Shown: positions 34,788-42,723, numbered from the stretch's first letter. The stretch is DNA of 64,000 nucleotides from Micromonospora pisi (GCF_003633685.1 NZ_RBKT01000001.1:4712001-4776000); one strand, 5' to 3'. The notes: generated by a model from the letters alone, not told the origin. Program-made: numbers and translations.

Positions 34788-35621
34788 GTGCGTGAGTCCA
34801 GACTTCCCGTCGCCGTAGCGGCCGTACTGCTGGCCGCGCTCCTGCTGACCAGCACACCCGCCACCGCCACGGCCGGCACCACCGGGCCCGCGCTGGCCGG
34901 CCCGGTTGGGCTCGGCCGCTCGGCCCGGGCGGCGCCGCTCGGCCCACTGACCCTCGGCCCGACCAGCGGCAGCACGACCGCCAACCCACTGTTCACCAGC
35001 GTCACCACGGCGGCGCCGTGCCCGGCCGGCTACGGGCGGAACGTCGGGCTGCGGATCGGTCCGGCCGGCGGCACCGGTGGCCTGCTTCTCGCCCCCCAGA
35101 ACGCCGGGGGGTACGACGCGAACCCGGTGACGTTTCCGGCCACCATCCGTACCCTGACGCAGGCGCTCGGGGTCGAGACCGCCGAGGACGGCGACTACGA
35201 CGTGTACGTCGAGTGTTTCGGGCTCACCACCGGCCGGCACCCGGAGCGGTTCCAGACCACGATCAGCGTCGCCGGCGACCGCTGGCAGATCAGGACCGGT
35301 GGTCCCGCTCCGGCCGGTCCGTCGACGCCCGTTCCGGCGCTGGAGCCGCCCTCGACCACCGCCCCGAACAGTCCCTCTGCCGGGCCCGGCCCGACCGTCG
35401 AGGTTGCCCCGACCATCGAGCCCACCCCGGCCGCGGCTGCCCCGGTCAGCCCGTCGCGGGTGGCCGGAGGAGGAGACGACGACCCGAGCCTTGCTCCGTC
35501 CGTGTTGCTGATCGGTGGGCTCGCCGTCGCCGTCGCCGCCGTAGCGCTGCTGGTCGCCCGTCGTCGCCGCGCTGCCGCGACCGGTTCAGCCGGCGCGGCG
35601 ACATGGAACGACCGGTCCTGA
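34788..35621 (+). CDS. Secreted CPAGYG-domain protein with C-terminal membrane helix (paralogue 2)
   Basis: A 277-residue protein. The signal peptide (residues 1-30) leads to the shared domain at about residues 50-170: PLGPLTLGPTSGSTTA, CPAGYGRNVGLRIGPAG, DGDYDVYVECFG and HPERFQTT. A Pro/Thr/Ser linker (175-230) precedes a membrane helix (about residues 238-260) and an Arg-rich tail. Unlike its neighbour at 35668 it lacks an LPxTG signal, so it is probably a membrane protein with its N-terminal domain outside. GTG 34788 lies 8 bases after AAAAGGA. Function unknown. Confidence 0.75.
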   Translation: MRESRLPVAVAAVLLAALLLTSTPATATAGTTGPALAGPVGLGRSARAAPLGPLTLGPTSGSTTANPLFTSVTTAAPCPAGYGRNVGLRIGPAGGTGGLLLAPQNAGGYDANPVTFPATIRTLTQALGVETAEDGDYDVYVECFGLTTGRHPERFQTTISVAGDRWQIRTGGPAPAGPSTPVPALEPPSTTAPNSPSAGPGPTVEVAPTIEPTPAAAAPVSPSRVAGGGDDDPSLAPSVLLIGGLAVAVAAVALLVARRRRAAATGSAGAATWNDRS

Positions 35622-35667
35622 CCCGTTCGAGAGCCACCGCAGTCCACCGACAGATAAGGACATGATC

Positions 35668-36798
35668 GTGCGAAAGTCCAGGTTCCCGCAGTTTGCGGCC
35701 GCCGTACTGCTGATGGTGACCGCCAGTGCGGCGGCGGCCATCCTCGGCACGGCTGGCACAGCCCAGGCGGCACCGCTCGGCACCCTGACGTTGACCGCGC
35801 TGACCGGCAGCACCACCACCGCTCCGATGCTCGTCAGCGCGACCACCTCCTCGGCCTGCCCGGCCGGTTACGGGCAGAACGTCGGCCTGCGGGTCGGCCC
35901 GGCCGGATCCGCCACCGGTGGCCTGCTCGGCGCCGCGCTCGGGGCCGGCGGCTACGACACCGCTCCGGTCACGTTCTCCGGTGGCCAGATCAGCCGCAGC
36001 CTGGCCCAGGGCCTCGCCGTCACGGCTGTCGCCGACGGCGACTACGACGTGTACGTCGAGTGCTTCGGGGTGAGCAGCGGCAAGCACCCGGACCGGTTCC
36101 AGACCACCATCACGGTGACCGGCGGCAGTTGGGAGCTCAAGGGCGGTGGTGGGGTGCCCACCCCGACCGCGACGCCGTCGCCGACGCCGACCAAGACGCC
36201 GACGACAACCGCGCTGGTGATGTCGCCGGCAAACTCCGCACCCGCGGGAACCCGGATCACCGCCACCCTGAACGTCACTCCCGCCACGCTCGGCGGGCAG
36301 TTCCAGCTGCTGAACGGCACCGCCTCGCTCACCAGTGGCAACGTGGTCAACGGTGTCGGCGTCGTGACGATCGACACCCTTCCCGCAGCCAGCTATTCGC
36401 TCGTCGGCAGGTTCACCCCGCTCGACCCCACGTACGAGGTGTCGACTTCGGATCCGGTCGCCTACACCGTCACCCCGGGCCAGACGAACAGTCCGACCCC
36501 GACGACCACGCCGACCCGGACCACCAGTCCGACGCCGACGACGACGAACAGTCCGACCCCGACGAACAGTCCGACCCCGACCGAGAGTTCGACCCCGACG
36601 AACAGTCCGACCCCGACCGACAGTCCGAGCCCGACGCCCACAGCCAGCGGGGGCAACCTCCCGGTCACCGGCATGCCGCTGATGCTGATTGTCGGCAGCG
36701 GGGCAGCGCTGGTCGGCGGCGGCAGCGGACTGTTGCTGGCCGCGCGGCGGCGTCGCGACCAGGTCGTCCCCAGCGGGCTGCCGCAGTGGCGCGATTAG
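35668..36798 (+). CDS. CPAGYG-domain surface protein with LPVTG anchor (paralogue 3)
   Basis: A 376-residue surface protein. A signal peptide (residues 1-34, ending AQAAP) is followed by the shared CPAGYG domain (about residues 35-155), an Ig-like domain (about residues 175-265), a Thr/Pro/Asn-Ser repeat stalk (SPTPTNSPTPT type), LPVTG from residue 331, a membrane helix and a basic tail. A 276-bp part of the shared domain is 98 percent identical to paralogue 4. GTG 35668 is preferred to ATG 35662 because AAGGA is 8 bases upstream, the same geometry as paralogue 2. The stop overlaps or abuts the sortase-like gene, so the two are co-transcribed. Confidence 0.82.
   Translation: MRKSRFPQFAAAVLLMVTASAAAAILGTAGTAQAAPLGTLTLTALTGSTTTAPMLVSATTSSACPAGYGQNVGLRVGPAGSATGGLLGAALGAGGYDTAPVTFSGGQISRSLAQGLAVTAVADGDYDVYVECFGVSSGKHPDRFQTTITVTGGSWELKGGGGVPTPTATPSPTPTKTPTTTALVMSPANSAPAGTRITATLNVTPATLGGQFQLLNGTASLTSGNVVNGVGVVTIDTLPAASYSLVGRFTPLDPTYEVSTSDPVAYTVTPGQTNSPTPTTTPTRTTSPTPTTTNSPTPTNSPTPTESSTPTNSPTPTDSPSPTPTASGGNLPVTGMPLMLIVGSGAALVGGGSGLLLAARRRRDQVVPSGLPQWRD
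35841..36116 (+). repeat. 276-bp near-identical segment shared with paralogue 4 (copy 1)
   Basis: Matches 39075-39350 at 271 of 276 positions with no gaps by my count, whereas the flanking coding sequence diverges strongly. It encodes the CPAGYG to HPDRFQTTITV part of the shared domain. Confidence 0.93.
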
Positions 36799-36812
36799 TG
36801 GGGCCGGACCGG

Positions 36813-37727
36813 ATGACCACCAGCACCGAGCCGCGCGAGAGCGGAGCTGCCCGACCCGCGCCGCCGCGGACCGAGCGGATCGGGCTCTACCTGCCCGGTA
36901 CGGCGTTGACCATCCTCGCGGTGATCCTGCTCGGGTTCGTGGCGCACGTCGTGCTGCTCTCCCAGGTGCGCTACGCCCGGGCCCAACAACTCGCGTACGC
37001 CGACTTCCGGGCGGACCTGGCCGAGGCGACCGCTCCGGTCGGGCAGACCGACGACCAGGGGCGGTTGTTGCGGCCGGGCACTTCGGTCGCGGTACTGCGG
37101 ATTCCGGCACTCGGCGAGCGGCAGGTCGTGGTCGAGGGAACGGAGGCCGGCGTGCTGATGGCCGGGCCGGGACATCGCCGGGACACGGTGCTGCCGGGCC
37201 AGGCGGGCACCAGCGTGATCATGGGGCGGCAGGCGACGTACGGCGGCCCGTTCGGCCGGATAGCCCTGCTCTCCCCCGGCGACCAGTTGACCGTGACCAC
37301 CGGACAGGGCGTGCACACGTACGTGGTCCGTGGGGTGCGGCGGCCGGGCGATCCGGCTCCGCCGGCGCTGACCCCCGGTGCCGGCCGGCTAACCCTGCTG
37401 ACCGTGGCCGGCAGGCCGTTCATGCCCCGGGAACTGGTCCGGGTCGACGCGGATCTGACCTCCCCGGCACAGCCGATCCCGAAGCGGGTGCTCGGCCGGG
37501 GTGAGGCGGCGCTGCTTCCCGCGGAGCGGGCGCTCGCCTCGGACCAGGGCGCCTGGATCGGGCTGGTGCTGCTGACGCAGGCGTTGCTCGCGGCTGTGAT
37601 CGGGATTGCCTGGGCCCGGGTCAGATGGGGTGTCCCGCAGGCGTGGGTGGTCGGGTTTCCCGTCGTCGGGGGGCTCGGGATGGTCACCGCCGACCAGATC
37701 ATGCGACTGCTGCCGAACCTGTTGTGA
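36813..37727 (+). CDS. Sortase-fold protein lacking the catalytic His and Cys (pseudo-sortase)
   Basis: A 304-residue membrane protein with a sortase-like domain (about residues 85-215) after one N-terminal helix (28-50) and before two C-terminal helices (248-270 and 276-300). The fold markers of class E-type sortases are present (AGPGHRRDTVLPG, TYGGPFGRIALLSPGDQL, HTYVVRGV). However, the catalytic His of the GHR motif is Arg139 (IMGRQATYGG) and the catalytic Cys of LTLTTC is Val198 (LTLLTVAG). The whole protein has no cysteine. An Arg near the third site remains (Arg206 or Arg210). It is encoded between an LPVTG protein and pstB. GTG 36798 is an alternative start. It cannot act as a cysteine transpeptidase; a binding or structural role is likely. 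Confidence 0.8.
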   Translation: MTTSTEPRESGAARPAPPRTERIGLYLPGTALTILAVILLGFVAHVVLLSQVRYARAQQLAYADFRADLAEATAPVGQTDDQGRLLRPGTSVAVLRIPALGERQVVVEGTEAGVLMAGPGHRRDTVLPGQAGTSVIMGRQATYGGPFGRIALLSPGDQLTVTTGQGVHTYVVRGVRRPGDPAPPALTPGAGRLTLLTVAGRPFMPRELVRVDADLTSPAQPIPKRVLGRGEAALLPAERALASDQGAWIGLVLLTQALLAAVIGIAWARVRWGVPQAWVVGFPVVGGLGMVTADQIMRLLPNLL

Positions 37728-37758
37728 CGTCCACCGCTCGTTTCTGTGAGGTACTGAC

Positions 37759-38598
37759 ATGACGACTTCCGTCGACCACCAGGTGCCGCCGTCGTCGTCG
37801 GCGCCGGCTGCCGCGTCGCCCGACCTCGGCACGCTCCAGGCGCGATCGATCTCCGCCTGGTTCGGAGAGCACAAGGTGCTGGACCGGGTCTCCCTGACCA
37901 TGAACGCGGGGGAGGTGACCGCACTGATCGGGCCGTCCGGGTGCGGCAAGTCGACCTTCCTGCGCATTCTCAACCGGATGCACGAGCTGATCCCGAGCGC
38001 CTCGCTCGCCGGTGAGGTGCTGCTCGACGGCGAGGACCTGTACGCGTCCGCGCGGCGAATCACCGACGCCCGGCGTCAGGTCGGGATGGTGTTCCAGAAA
38101 CCCAATCCCTTTCCGGCGATGTCCATCTACGACAACACGCTGGCCGGTCTGAAACTGACCGGGGTGCGGGCCAGCCGGGCTACCCGCGACGACCTGGTCG
38201 AGGAGTGCCTGACCAAGGCCGGGCTGTGGAAGGAGGTACGGGACCGGCTCCGCGCCCCCGGCGGGGCGCTCTCCGGTGGGCAGCAGCAGCGGTTGTGCAT
38301 CGCCCGGTCGTTGGCCATCCGGCCACGGGTGTTGTTGATGGACGAACCCTGTTCGGCGCTGGACCCGACCTCCACTCGTCGGATCGAGGAGACGATCGCG
38401 GAGTTGGTCGCGGAGGTGACGATCGTCATTGTCACGCACAACATGCAGCAGGCGGCGCGGGTCTCCCACCAGTGCGCGTTCTTTCTCGCGGAACACGGAA
38501 CGCCGGGAGCCATTGTGGAGCACGGTCCGACCGAGGCGATGTTCGAGCGCCCGCAGGACCCTCGTACGTCCGATTATGTGCACGGACGGTTCGGTTAG
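37759..38598 (+). CDS. pstB: Phosphate-type ABC transporter ATPase PstB
   Basis: The 279-residue ATPase of the Pst-like transporter. Walker A is GPSGCGKST (58-66), the signature is LSGGQQQR, Walker B is VLLMDEPCSALDP, and the switch histidine is in VIVTHNMQQA. VFQKPNPFPAMSIYDN is diagnostic of PstB. A 25-residue polar N-terminus precedes the domain. It is separated from pstC and pstA by about 9.5 kb of surface-protein genes, which is unusual, and follows the pseudo-sortase by 31 bases with GTGAGG upstream of the ATG. No phoU gene is present. Confidence 0.96.
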   Translation: MTTSVDHQVPPSSSAPAAASPDLGTLQARSISAWFGEHKVLDRVSLTMNAGEVTALIGPSGCGKSTFLRILNRMHELIPSASLAGEVLLDGEDLYASARRITDARRQVGMVFQKPNPFPAMSIYDNTLAGLKLTGVRASRATRDDLVEECLTKAGLWKEVRDRLRAPGGALSGGQQQRLCIARSLAIRPRVLLMDEPCSALDPTSTRRIEETIAELVAEVTIVIVTHNMQQAARVSHQCAFFLAEHGTPGAIVEHGPTEAMFERPQDPRTSDYVHGRFG

Positions 38599-38766
38599 CC
38601 GAGAACGCCGACCGGGTGACGGCCAGCCACCGGTCGGCGAGCCATCGAATGAGTGAAATCCCAGGTACGGGTGGGTCTGACGTCTGTCGTTCACGCCGGA
38701 TATCTGTCTGATTCTTTAGATTGTCGATCCCGCGCCAGTAACGGCGTAACCCGCAATTCGCTTTAT
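38599..38766. other. Promoter region of paralogue 4
   Basis: No gene is seen here. The stretch around 38690-38765 is relatively AT-rich and directly precedes copy B of the 60-nt element, so the promoter of the 38902 gene probably lies here. Confidence 0.5.
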
Positions 38767-38826
38767 GCATGTCTGGCGTAGGCGTTGGCCTGCACGCGGG
38801 GTCACAGCCCGTGTGCAGCCTGATCG
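38767..38826 (+). promoter_or_regulatory. Conserved 60-nt leader element, copy B
   Basis: Second copy of the element at 25284-25343 (46/60 identity, ungapped, with perfectly conserved ends). It lies 75 bases before the ATG of paralogue 4. The flanks outside the 60 bases are not similar, so the element itself is under selection or recently copied. Confidence 0.7.
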
Positions 38827-38901
38827 AAGTCGCGGCCGGTCTTCGGGCACCAACAGGCAACGGGCCTGCCGCACCACCACTTCTCCTGAAGGAAGTGATC
38901 C

Positions 38902-40143
38902 ATGAAGGCATCCACGTCCCGTCTCGGCCGGGTTGTCGCGCTGTTCGGCGCGGCCGCCCTGTCGACGGTTGGTCTGGTTGGTATCGCGGCGCCGGCACAG
39001 GCGGCACCGCTGGGCACCCTGACTCTCAACCCGGCCAGCGGCAGCGCCACCGCCGCCCCGGCATTCACCAGCGTGACCACCTCCTCGGCCTGCCCGGCCG
39101 GTTACGGGCAGAACGTCGGCCTGCGGGTCGGCCCGGCCGGGTCCGCCACCGGTGGCCTGCTCGGCGTCGCGCTCGGGGCCGGCGGCTACGACACCGCTCC
39201 GGTCACGTTCTCCGGTGGCCAGATCAGCCGCAGCCTGGCCCAGGGCCTCGCCGTCACGGCCGTTGCCAACGGCGACTACGACGTGTACGTCGAGTGCTTC
39301 GGGGTGAGCAGCGGCAAGCACCCGGACCGGTTCCAGACCACCATCACGGTCAACAACGGCAACTGGCAGGTCAAGGGTGTGGTCCAGCCGGCCACCCCGA
39401 CCACCACCACGCTCGCGGTCAGCCCGGCCGGTTCGGTGCAGCAGGGCACGGACGTGACCCTGACCGCGACCGTGGCGCCGACCGCCGCGGCCGGCTCGGT
39501 CGAGTTCCGCCGTGGCGCCGTCGCGGTGGGTACCGCGCCGGTGGTCAACGGCACGGCGAGCATCACCATCAACACCCTGGCCGCGGGCTTCAACTCGCTG
39601 ACCGCTGTCTTCACCCCGACGGTCGCGGCGGACTTCCAGCCGTCCACCTCGGCTCCGGTCAGCGTCCAGGTCACCGTTCCGGGTGGCCTCGGCGCCGAGC
39701 AGGAGATCACCGCGGACGTGGCGCCGGGCGCGTTCTCGCTCGGGGTGGCCGGTGGCGCGGTTGCCCTCTCCGGTGGCCTGGTCGGCGGTACGGCGACCGG
39801 TGCGCTGAACAAGGCCACGGTGACCGACCTGCGCGGCACCAACGGCGGGTGGAACCTGACCGGCCAGGTGGAGAACTTCACCGGGCCGGCCGGCGCCTCC
39901 ATCCCGGCCAACCAGCTCGGCTGGACCCCGAGCGCGACCAAGGTCGGCCAGGGCTCCGGTTCGGTCGCGGCCGGCGCGCCGGCGAACCCGGGCGCCGGCC
40001 TGGGCGACGCGCGCACGTTGTGCAGCGCCGCCCAGGGGGGTAGCGCTGGCGTCTTCGAGTGCGGCGCCGGGCTGACCCTCGGGATTCCGGACACCGCGGT
40101 GCCGGGCAGCTACACCGCCACCCTGACCCTCACGCTGGTCTGA
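38902..40143 (+). CDS. CPAGYG-domain secreted protein with Ig-like and WxL-like domains (paralogue 4)
   Basis: A 413-residue secreted protein. Signal peptide (residues 1-35), the shared CPAGYG domain (36-155), an Ig-like Big_3-type domain (about residues 165-260; AAAGSVEFRRGAVAVG), and a C-terminal domain of about 150 residues that resembles WxL wall-binding domains. The last contains TVTDLRGTNGGWNLTGQVENF and then NQLGWTPS, the DxRG/W and WT pattern of that family. No LPxTG or membrane helix is present, so attachment would be non-covalent. GAAGGAAG precedes the ATG. The next gene encodes a DUF916-like protein, the usual partner of WxL proteins in Firmicutes. Confidence 0.8.
   Translation: MKASTSRLGRVVALFGAAALSTVGLVGIAAPAQAAPLGTLTLNPASGSATAAPAFTSVTTSSACPAGYGQNVGLRVGPAGSATGGLLGVALGAGGYDTAPVTFSGGQISRSLAQGLAVTAVANGDYDVYVECFGVSSGKHPDRFQTTITVNNGNWQVKGVVQPATPTTTTLAVSPAGSVQQGTDVTLTATVAPTAAAGSVEFRRGAVAVGTAPVVNGTASITINTLAAGFNSLTAVFTPTVAADFQPSTSAPVSVQVTVPGGLGAEQEITADVAPGAFSLGVAGGAVALSGGLVGGTATGALNKATVTDLRGTNGGWNLTGQVENFTGPAGASIPANQLGWTPSATKVGQGSGSVAAGAPANPGAGLGDARTLCSAAQGGSAGVFECGAGLTLGIPDTAVPGSYTATLTLTLV
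39075..39350 (+). repeat. 276-bp near-identical segment shared with paralogue 3 (copy 2)
   Basis: Counterpart of 35841-36116, with five substitutions in 276 bases and no gaps. Confidence 0.93.
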
Positions 40144-40242
40144 CCCGACCGGTCCGTTCAACCCAGGTCAGCCGACCCCGTTCGGTGGGACGGTGGCCGC
40201 CCTCTGCGGGGGTGGCCACCGATCCGCCGACCGAACGCACCA

Positions 40243-40285
40243 CGGTGGTGGTACGGCGAGCGGTCCGCTCGCGGTACCACCACCG
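40243..40285 (+). terminator. Compound hairpin after paralogue 4
   Basis: Outer arms CGGTGGTGGTAC and GTACCACCACCG (12 bp, perfect) enclose an inner CGAGCGG/CCGCTCG stem. It lies 100 bases after the stop and 33 bases before the next start, so it may terminate or attenuate read-through into the DUF916-like gene. Confidence 0.75.
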
Positions 40286-40317
40286 CACACCCGTATCTGG
40301 ACCCCGGAGTGGCTCTC

Positions 40318-41361
40318 ATGACCGCAGCTCGCATCCCCCGCGCCCGTGCCGCCGTCCTGCTCCTCGTCGCCGCCGTGACCGCCTTGGCCGGGGTGCTGCC
40401 GCCCTCGCCGGCACGTGCCGCGCCGGAGGACGAGTTCCGGTGGGCGGTGCAACCCTCCGACGCGAACGGGCCCGCCGGCCGTACCCAGTTTGTCTACGAC
40501 GTGGCCGCCGGGCAGCAGATCGACGACCACGTGGCGATCACCAACCTGTCGGCCAGGTCCCTGGTCTTCACGGTGTACGCCACCGACGCGTTCACCGCGA
40601 CCGACGGCGCGTTCGCACTGCTGCCGGCGAGCCAGCCGGCGCGGGACGCGGGTAGCTGGGTCGGTTTCGACGGCAAGCCCCACACCATTCGTCCCGGTCA
40701 GCGGGTCATCGTTCCGTTCCGGCTGACTGTGCCGAGCAACGCGACCCCCGGTGACCACGCCGCTGGCGTGATCGCGTCGGTCAGCGAGCAGCGGGTCGAC
40801 GCCGAGGGACAGCAGGTCAACGTGGACCGGCGGGTCGCTGCCCGTGTCTACCTGCGGGTGGCCGGTCCGATCATCGCAACCGCCGAGGTCGAGTCGGTGC
40901 AGGTGACCTACGACAACCCGGTGCTGCCGTTGGGTCGAGGACCGATGACGATCACCTACCGGGTACGGAACACCGGCAACGTCCGGGTCGACGGCGTCGT
41001 ACGGCTCCGTGCCACCGGTCTGCTCGGCATCCCGCTCGCCGGTGCTGCACAGATCGACCTGCCGGAGTTACTGCCGGGCGGCGAGGTCGCCCTGACCCGG
41101 CGGCTCGACGGCGTGGTGCCGGCCGGTCTGGTCAACGGTTCGGTGGTGGTCAGGCCGACGACCAGCGATGGCGCGCTGCCCGAGACGATCCGTACCGAGT
41201 CGGTGCTCGCGCCGCCTTGGACGCTGCTCTACCTGTTGACGGTGGTGGGCGCGTTGTTGCTGTGGCGGTGGTCGCGGCGTCGGGAACGTACGGCAGCGCC
41301 CGGGGACGGCACGGCGGCGGACGCCAGTGACGACAGCACGGCCGTCGAGGTCCGTGTCTAG
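40318..41361 (+). CDS. DUF916-like (WxL-associated) membrane-anchored surface protein
   Basis: A 347-residue protein with a signal peptide (residues 1-36, ending ARAAP), two beta-rich domains and a C-terminal membrane helix (about residues 300-320) with an Arg-rich tail. It matches the DUF916/WxL-protein peptidoglycan-domain family: FRWAVQPSD, DHVAITNLS, TIRPGQRVIVPFRLTVPSNA and TPGDHAAGVIAS. In Firmicutes such proteins are encoded with WxL proteins and bind peptidoglycan. Here it follows the WxL-like paralogue 4. GGAG is 8 bases before ATG 40318. Its last 8 bases overlap the next gene. Confidence 0.85.
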   Translation: MTAARIPRARAAVLLLVAAVTALAGVLPPSPARAAPEDEFRWAVQPSDANGPAGRTQFVYDVAAGQQIDDHVAITNLSARSLVFTVYATDAFTATDGAFALLPASQPARDAGSWVGFDGKPHTIRPGQRVIVPFRLTVPSNATPGDHAAGVIASVSEQRVDAEGQQVNVDRRVAARVYLRVAGPIIATAEVESVQVTYDNPVLPLGRGPMTITYRVRNTGNVRVDGVVRLRATGLLGIPLAGAAQIDLPELLPGGEVALTRRLDGVVPAGLVNGSVVVRPTTSDGALPETIRTESVLAPPWTLLYLLTVVGALLLWRWSRRRERTAAPGDGTAADASDDSTAVEVRV

Positions 41362-42190
41362 GCCGGCGCTGGCCGCCCGGTTCGCGGTCACCGTCGGTGC
41401 CATCCTCGTCCTGGGGCTGGCCGGCGGGGCGACCGCCGGGGCGCGGGCTGAGCCGGTGGTCGCCGTCGATCAGACCGAGGTCGCGCTCGGGGAGGAACTG
41501 GCGGTACGGCTCGCCGGCTGGGCGCCCGGCACCGTGCTGGTGGAGCTCTGCGGGAACGGGGCGCATCGGGGTTCGATCGACTGCGCGGTGGGCACCGGGG
41601 CGACCGCCGCCGTCCGGGCCGACGGATCGGGCTCGGTGGCGTTGACCTTGTCCATGCCACCGAGCGGCTGCCCGTGCGTGGTGCGGGTACGGCCGGTCCT
41701 CAGCGGTGCCACGGTCACCGTCCCGGTGGTGGTCAGGGGTGTACCGGTGCAGCCCGCCCCGCCCGCCGGCCGGGTGCCGACCGCGCTCGCCGCGACCGGC
41801 GTACGGGTCGCCGCGTCCGGATCGTCCTGGGCGTCGATCTTCGGCGGCCCGGCACACCGGACGGTCACCGTGACCCTGAGCAACCCGGGCCAGGCACCCG
41901 TGGCGGAGCCCCGGCTCAGGCTGACCAGCGGCCGACCCGGCCGGACCGATGTGATCGTCCCGGCACCCGGGATCGAGCTGCTGGAGCCGGGACAGCGCCG
42001 CACCTTCGATCTGCCGGTCACCTTCGGGGCGCCGACCTGGGGCCGGTACGCGGTCCGTGGCGAACTGCTCGGCGCTGACCAGCCAGCGGTTTTCTACGCG
42101 CACACGTACTCGTATCCCTGGGGTCTGCTCGTCCTGCCGGCGTTTGCCATCGGCCTGGCGATGCGGCGTCGATGGCGCCGCGTCGGGTAG
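41354..42190 (+). CDS. Secreted neocarzinostatin-like membrane-anchored protein
   Basis: A 278-residue protein. A signal peptide (residues 1-32) is followed by a neocarzinostatin-like Ig domain (about residues 35-130). In it AGWAPGTVLVELCGNG, SIDCAVG and SGCPCVVRV give the Cys pattern of that fold. A second beta-rich domain (140-245) resembles CARDB or NEW3-type domains (VTLSNPGQAPV). A membrane helix (about residues 255-272) and an Arg-rich tail end the protein. The GTG start overlaps the preceding gene by 8 bases, so the two form an operon and probably a complex. No chromophore-biosynthesis genes are nearby, so an antibiotic apoprotein role is unlikely. Confidence 0.78.
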   Translation: MSRPALAARFAVTVGAILVLGLAGGATAGARAEPVVAVDQTEVALGEELAVRLAGWAPGTVLVELCGNGAHRGSIDCAVGTGATAAVRADGSGSVALTLSMPPSGCPCVVRVRPVLSGATVTVPVVVRGVPVQPAPPAGRVPTALAATGVRVAASGSSWASIFGGPAHRTVTVTLSNPGQAPVAEPRLRLTSGRPGRTDVIVPAPGIELLEPGQRRTFDLPVTFGAPTWGRYAVRGELLGADQPAVFYAHTYSYPWGLLVLPAFAIGLAMRRRWRRVG

Positions 42191-42286
42191 ATCGGACCAT
42201 GTCGCGTAGATGCGGCCACCGGGCCGGGTGAGCCGCATCGCCGCGCCGGGGGCCCGGGCGGCGGTCTGACGTACCCTCGACGGGTC

Positions 42287-42709
42287 ATGAGTGAAGCGCA
42301 GAGCAGTTTTCCCCGGCGGGACGAGAGCGGACGGGTCACCGGCCTGGCCGATCTGGTCGGCGTGGTGTTGGCCGGTCTGGTCATCGGGGTGCTGGCGCTG
42401 CTTGTCTTCGACTGGGCGTTCGAGTCGATCGGCCTGGCGGACTTCGGCCGTACCAACGGTTGGCTGGCGGTGATCCTGCCGGCCTGGCTCTTCCTGGAGG
42501 AGTACCGGGCCTGGGGTCCGGGTCCGGCCCGGCTCGTGGCGGCGCTGGTGGCCGCCGTCGTCGGCCTCACCACCGGGCTGCTCGCCGCAGGATTGGCCGC
42601 CGGGCTGCCGCCCCTGGTCTCGGGCGCGGCGGCGGCTGGCGGGTTCGCGCTGGTATATACGCTGATCTGGTATTTCGGGGTCCGGTGGCTCGACCGCCGG
42701 ACAGGTTGA
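42287..42709 (+). CDS. Small integral membrane protein, unknown function
   Basis: A 140-residue protein with four predicted helices (about residues 22-44, 58-72, 82-106 and 109-130). The loop motif WLFLEEYRAWGPGP after the second helix is distinctive. I do not recognise the family with certainty. The ATG at 42287 follows a 96-base gap after the neocarzinostatin-like gene; the DUF4229 gene starts 14 bases downstream, so the two are probably co-transcribed. Confidence 0.75.
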   Translation: MSEAQSSFPRRDESGRVTGLADLVGVVLAGLVIGVLALLVFDWAFESIGLADFGRTNGWLAVILPAWLFLEEYRAWGPGPARLVAALVAAVVGLTTGLLAAGLAAGLPPLVSGAAAAGGFALVYTLIWYFGVRWLDRRTG

Positions 42710-42723
42710 TCGGAGACGGAATC

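Noticed and set aside
36813-37727. Annotation as an active class E sortase
   Set aside because: Both catalytic residues are replaced and the protein contains no cysteine.
41354-42190. Enediyne-type apoprotein (neocarzinostatin relative)
   Set aside because: The domain is neocarzinostatin-like, but the protein is membrane-anchored and no polyketide or chromophore genes are present. It fits a surface Ig-like domain better.
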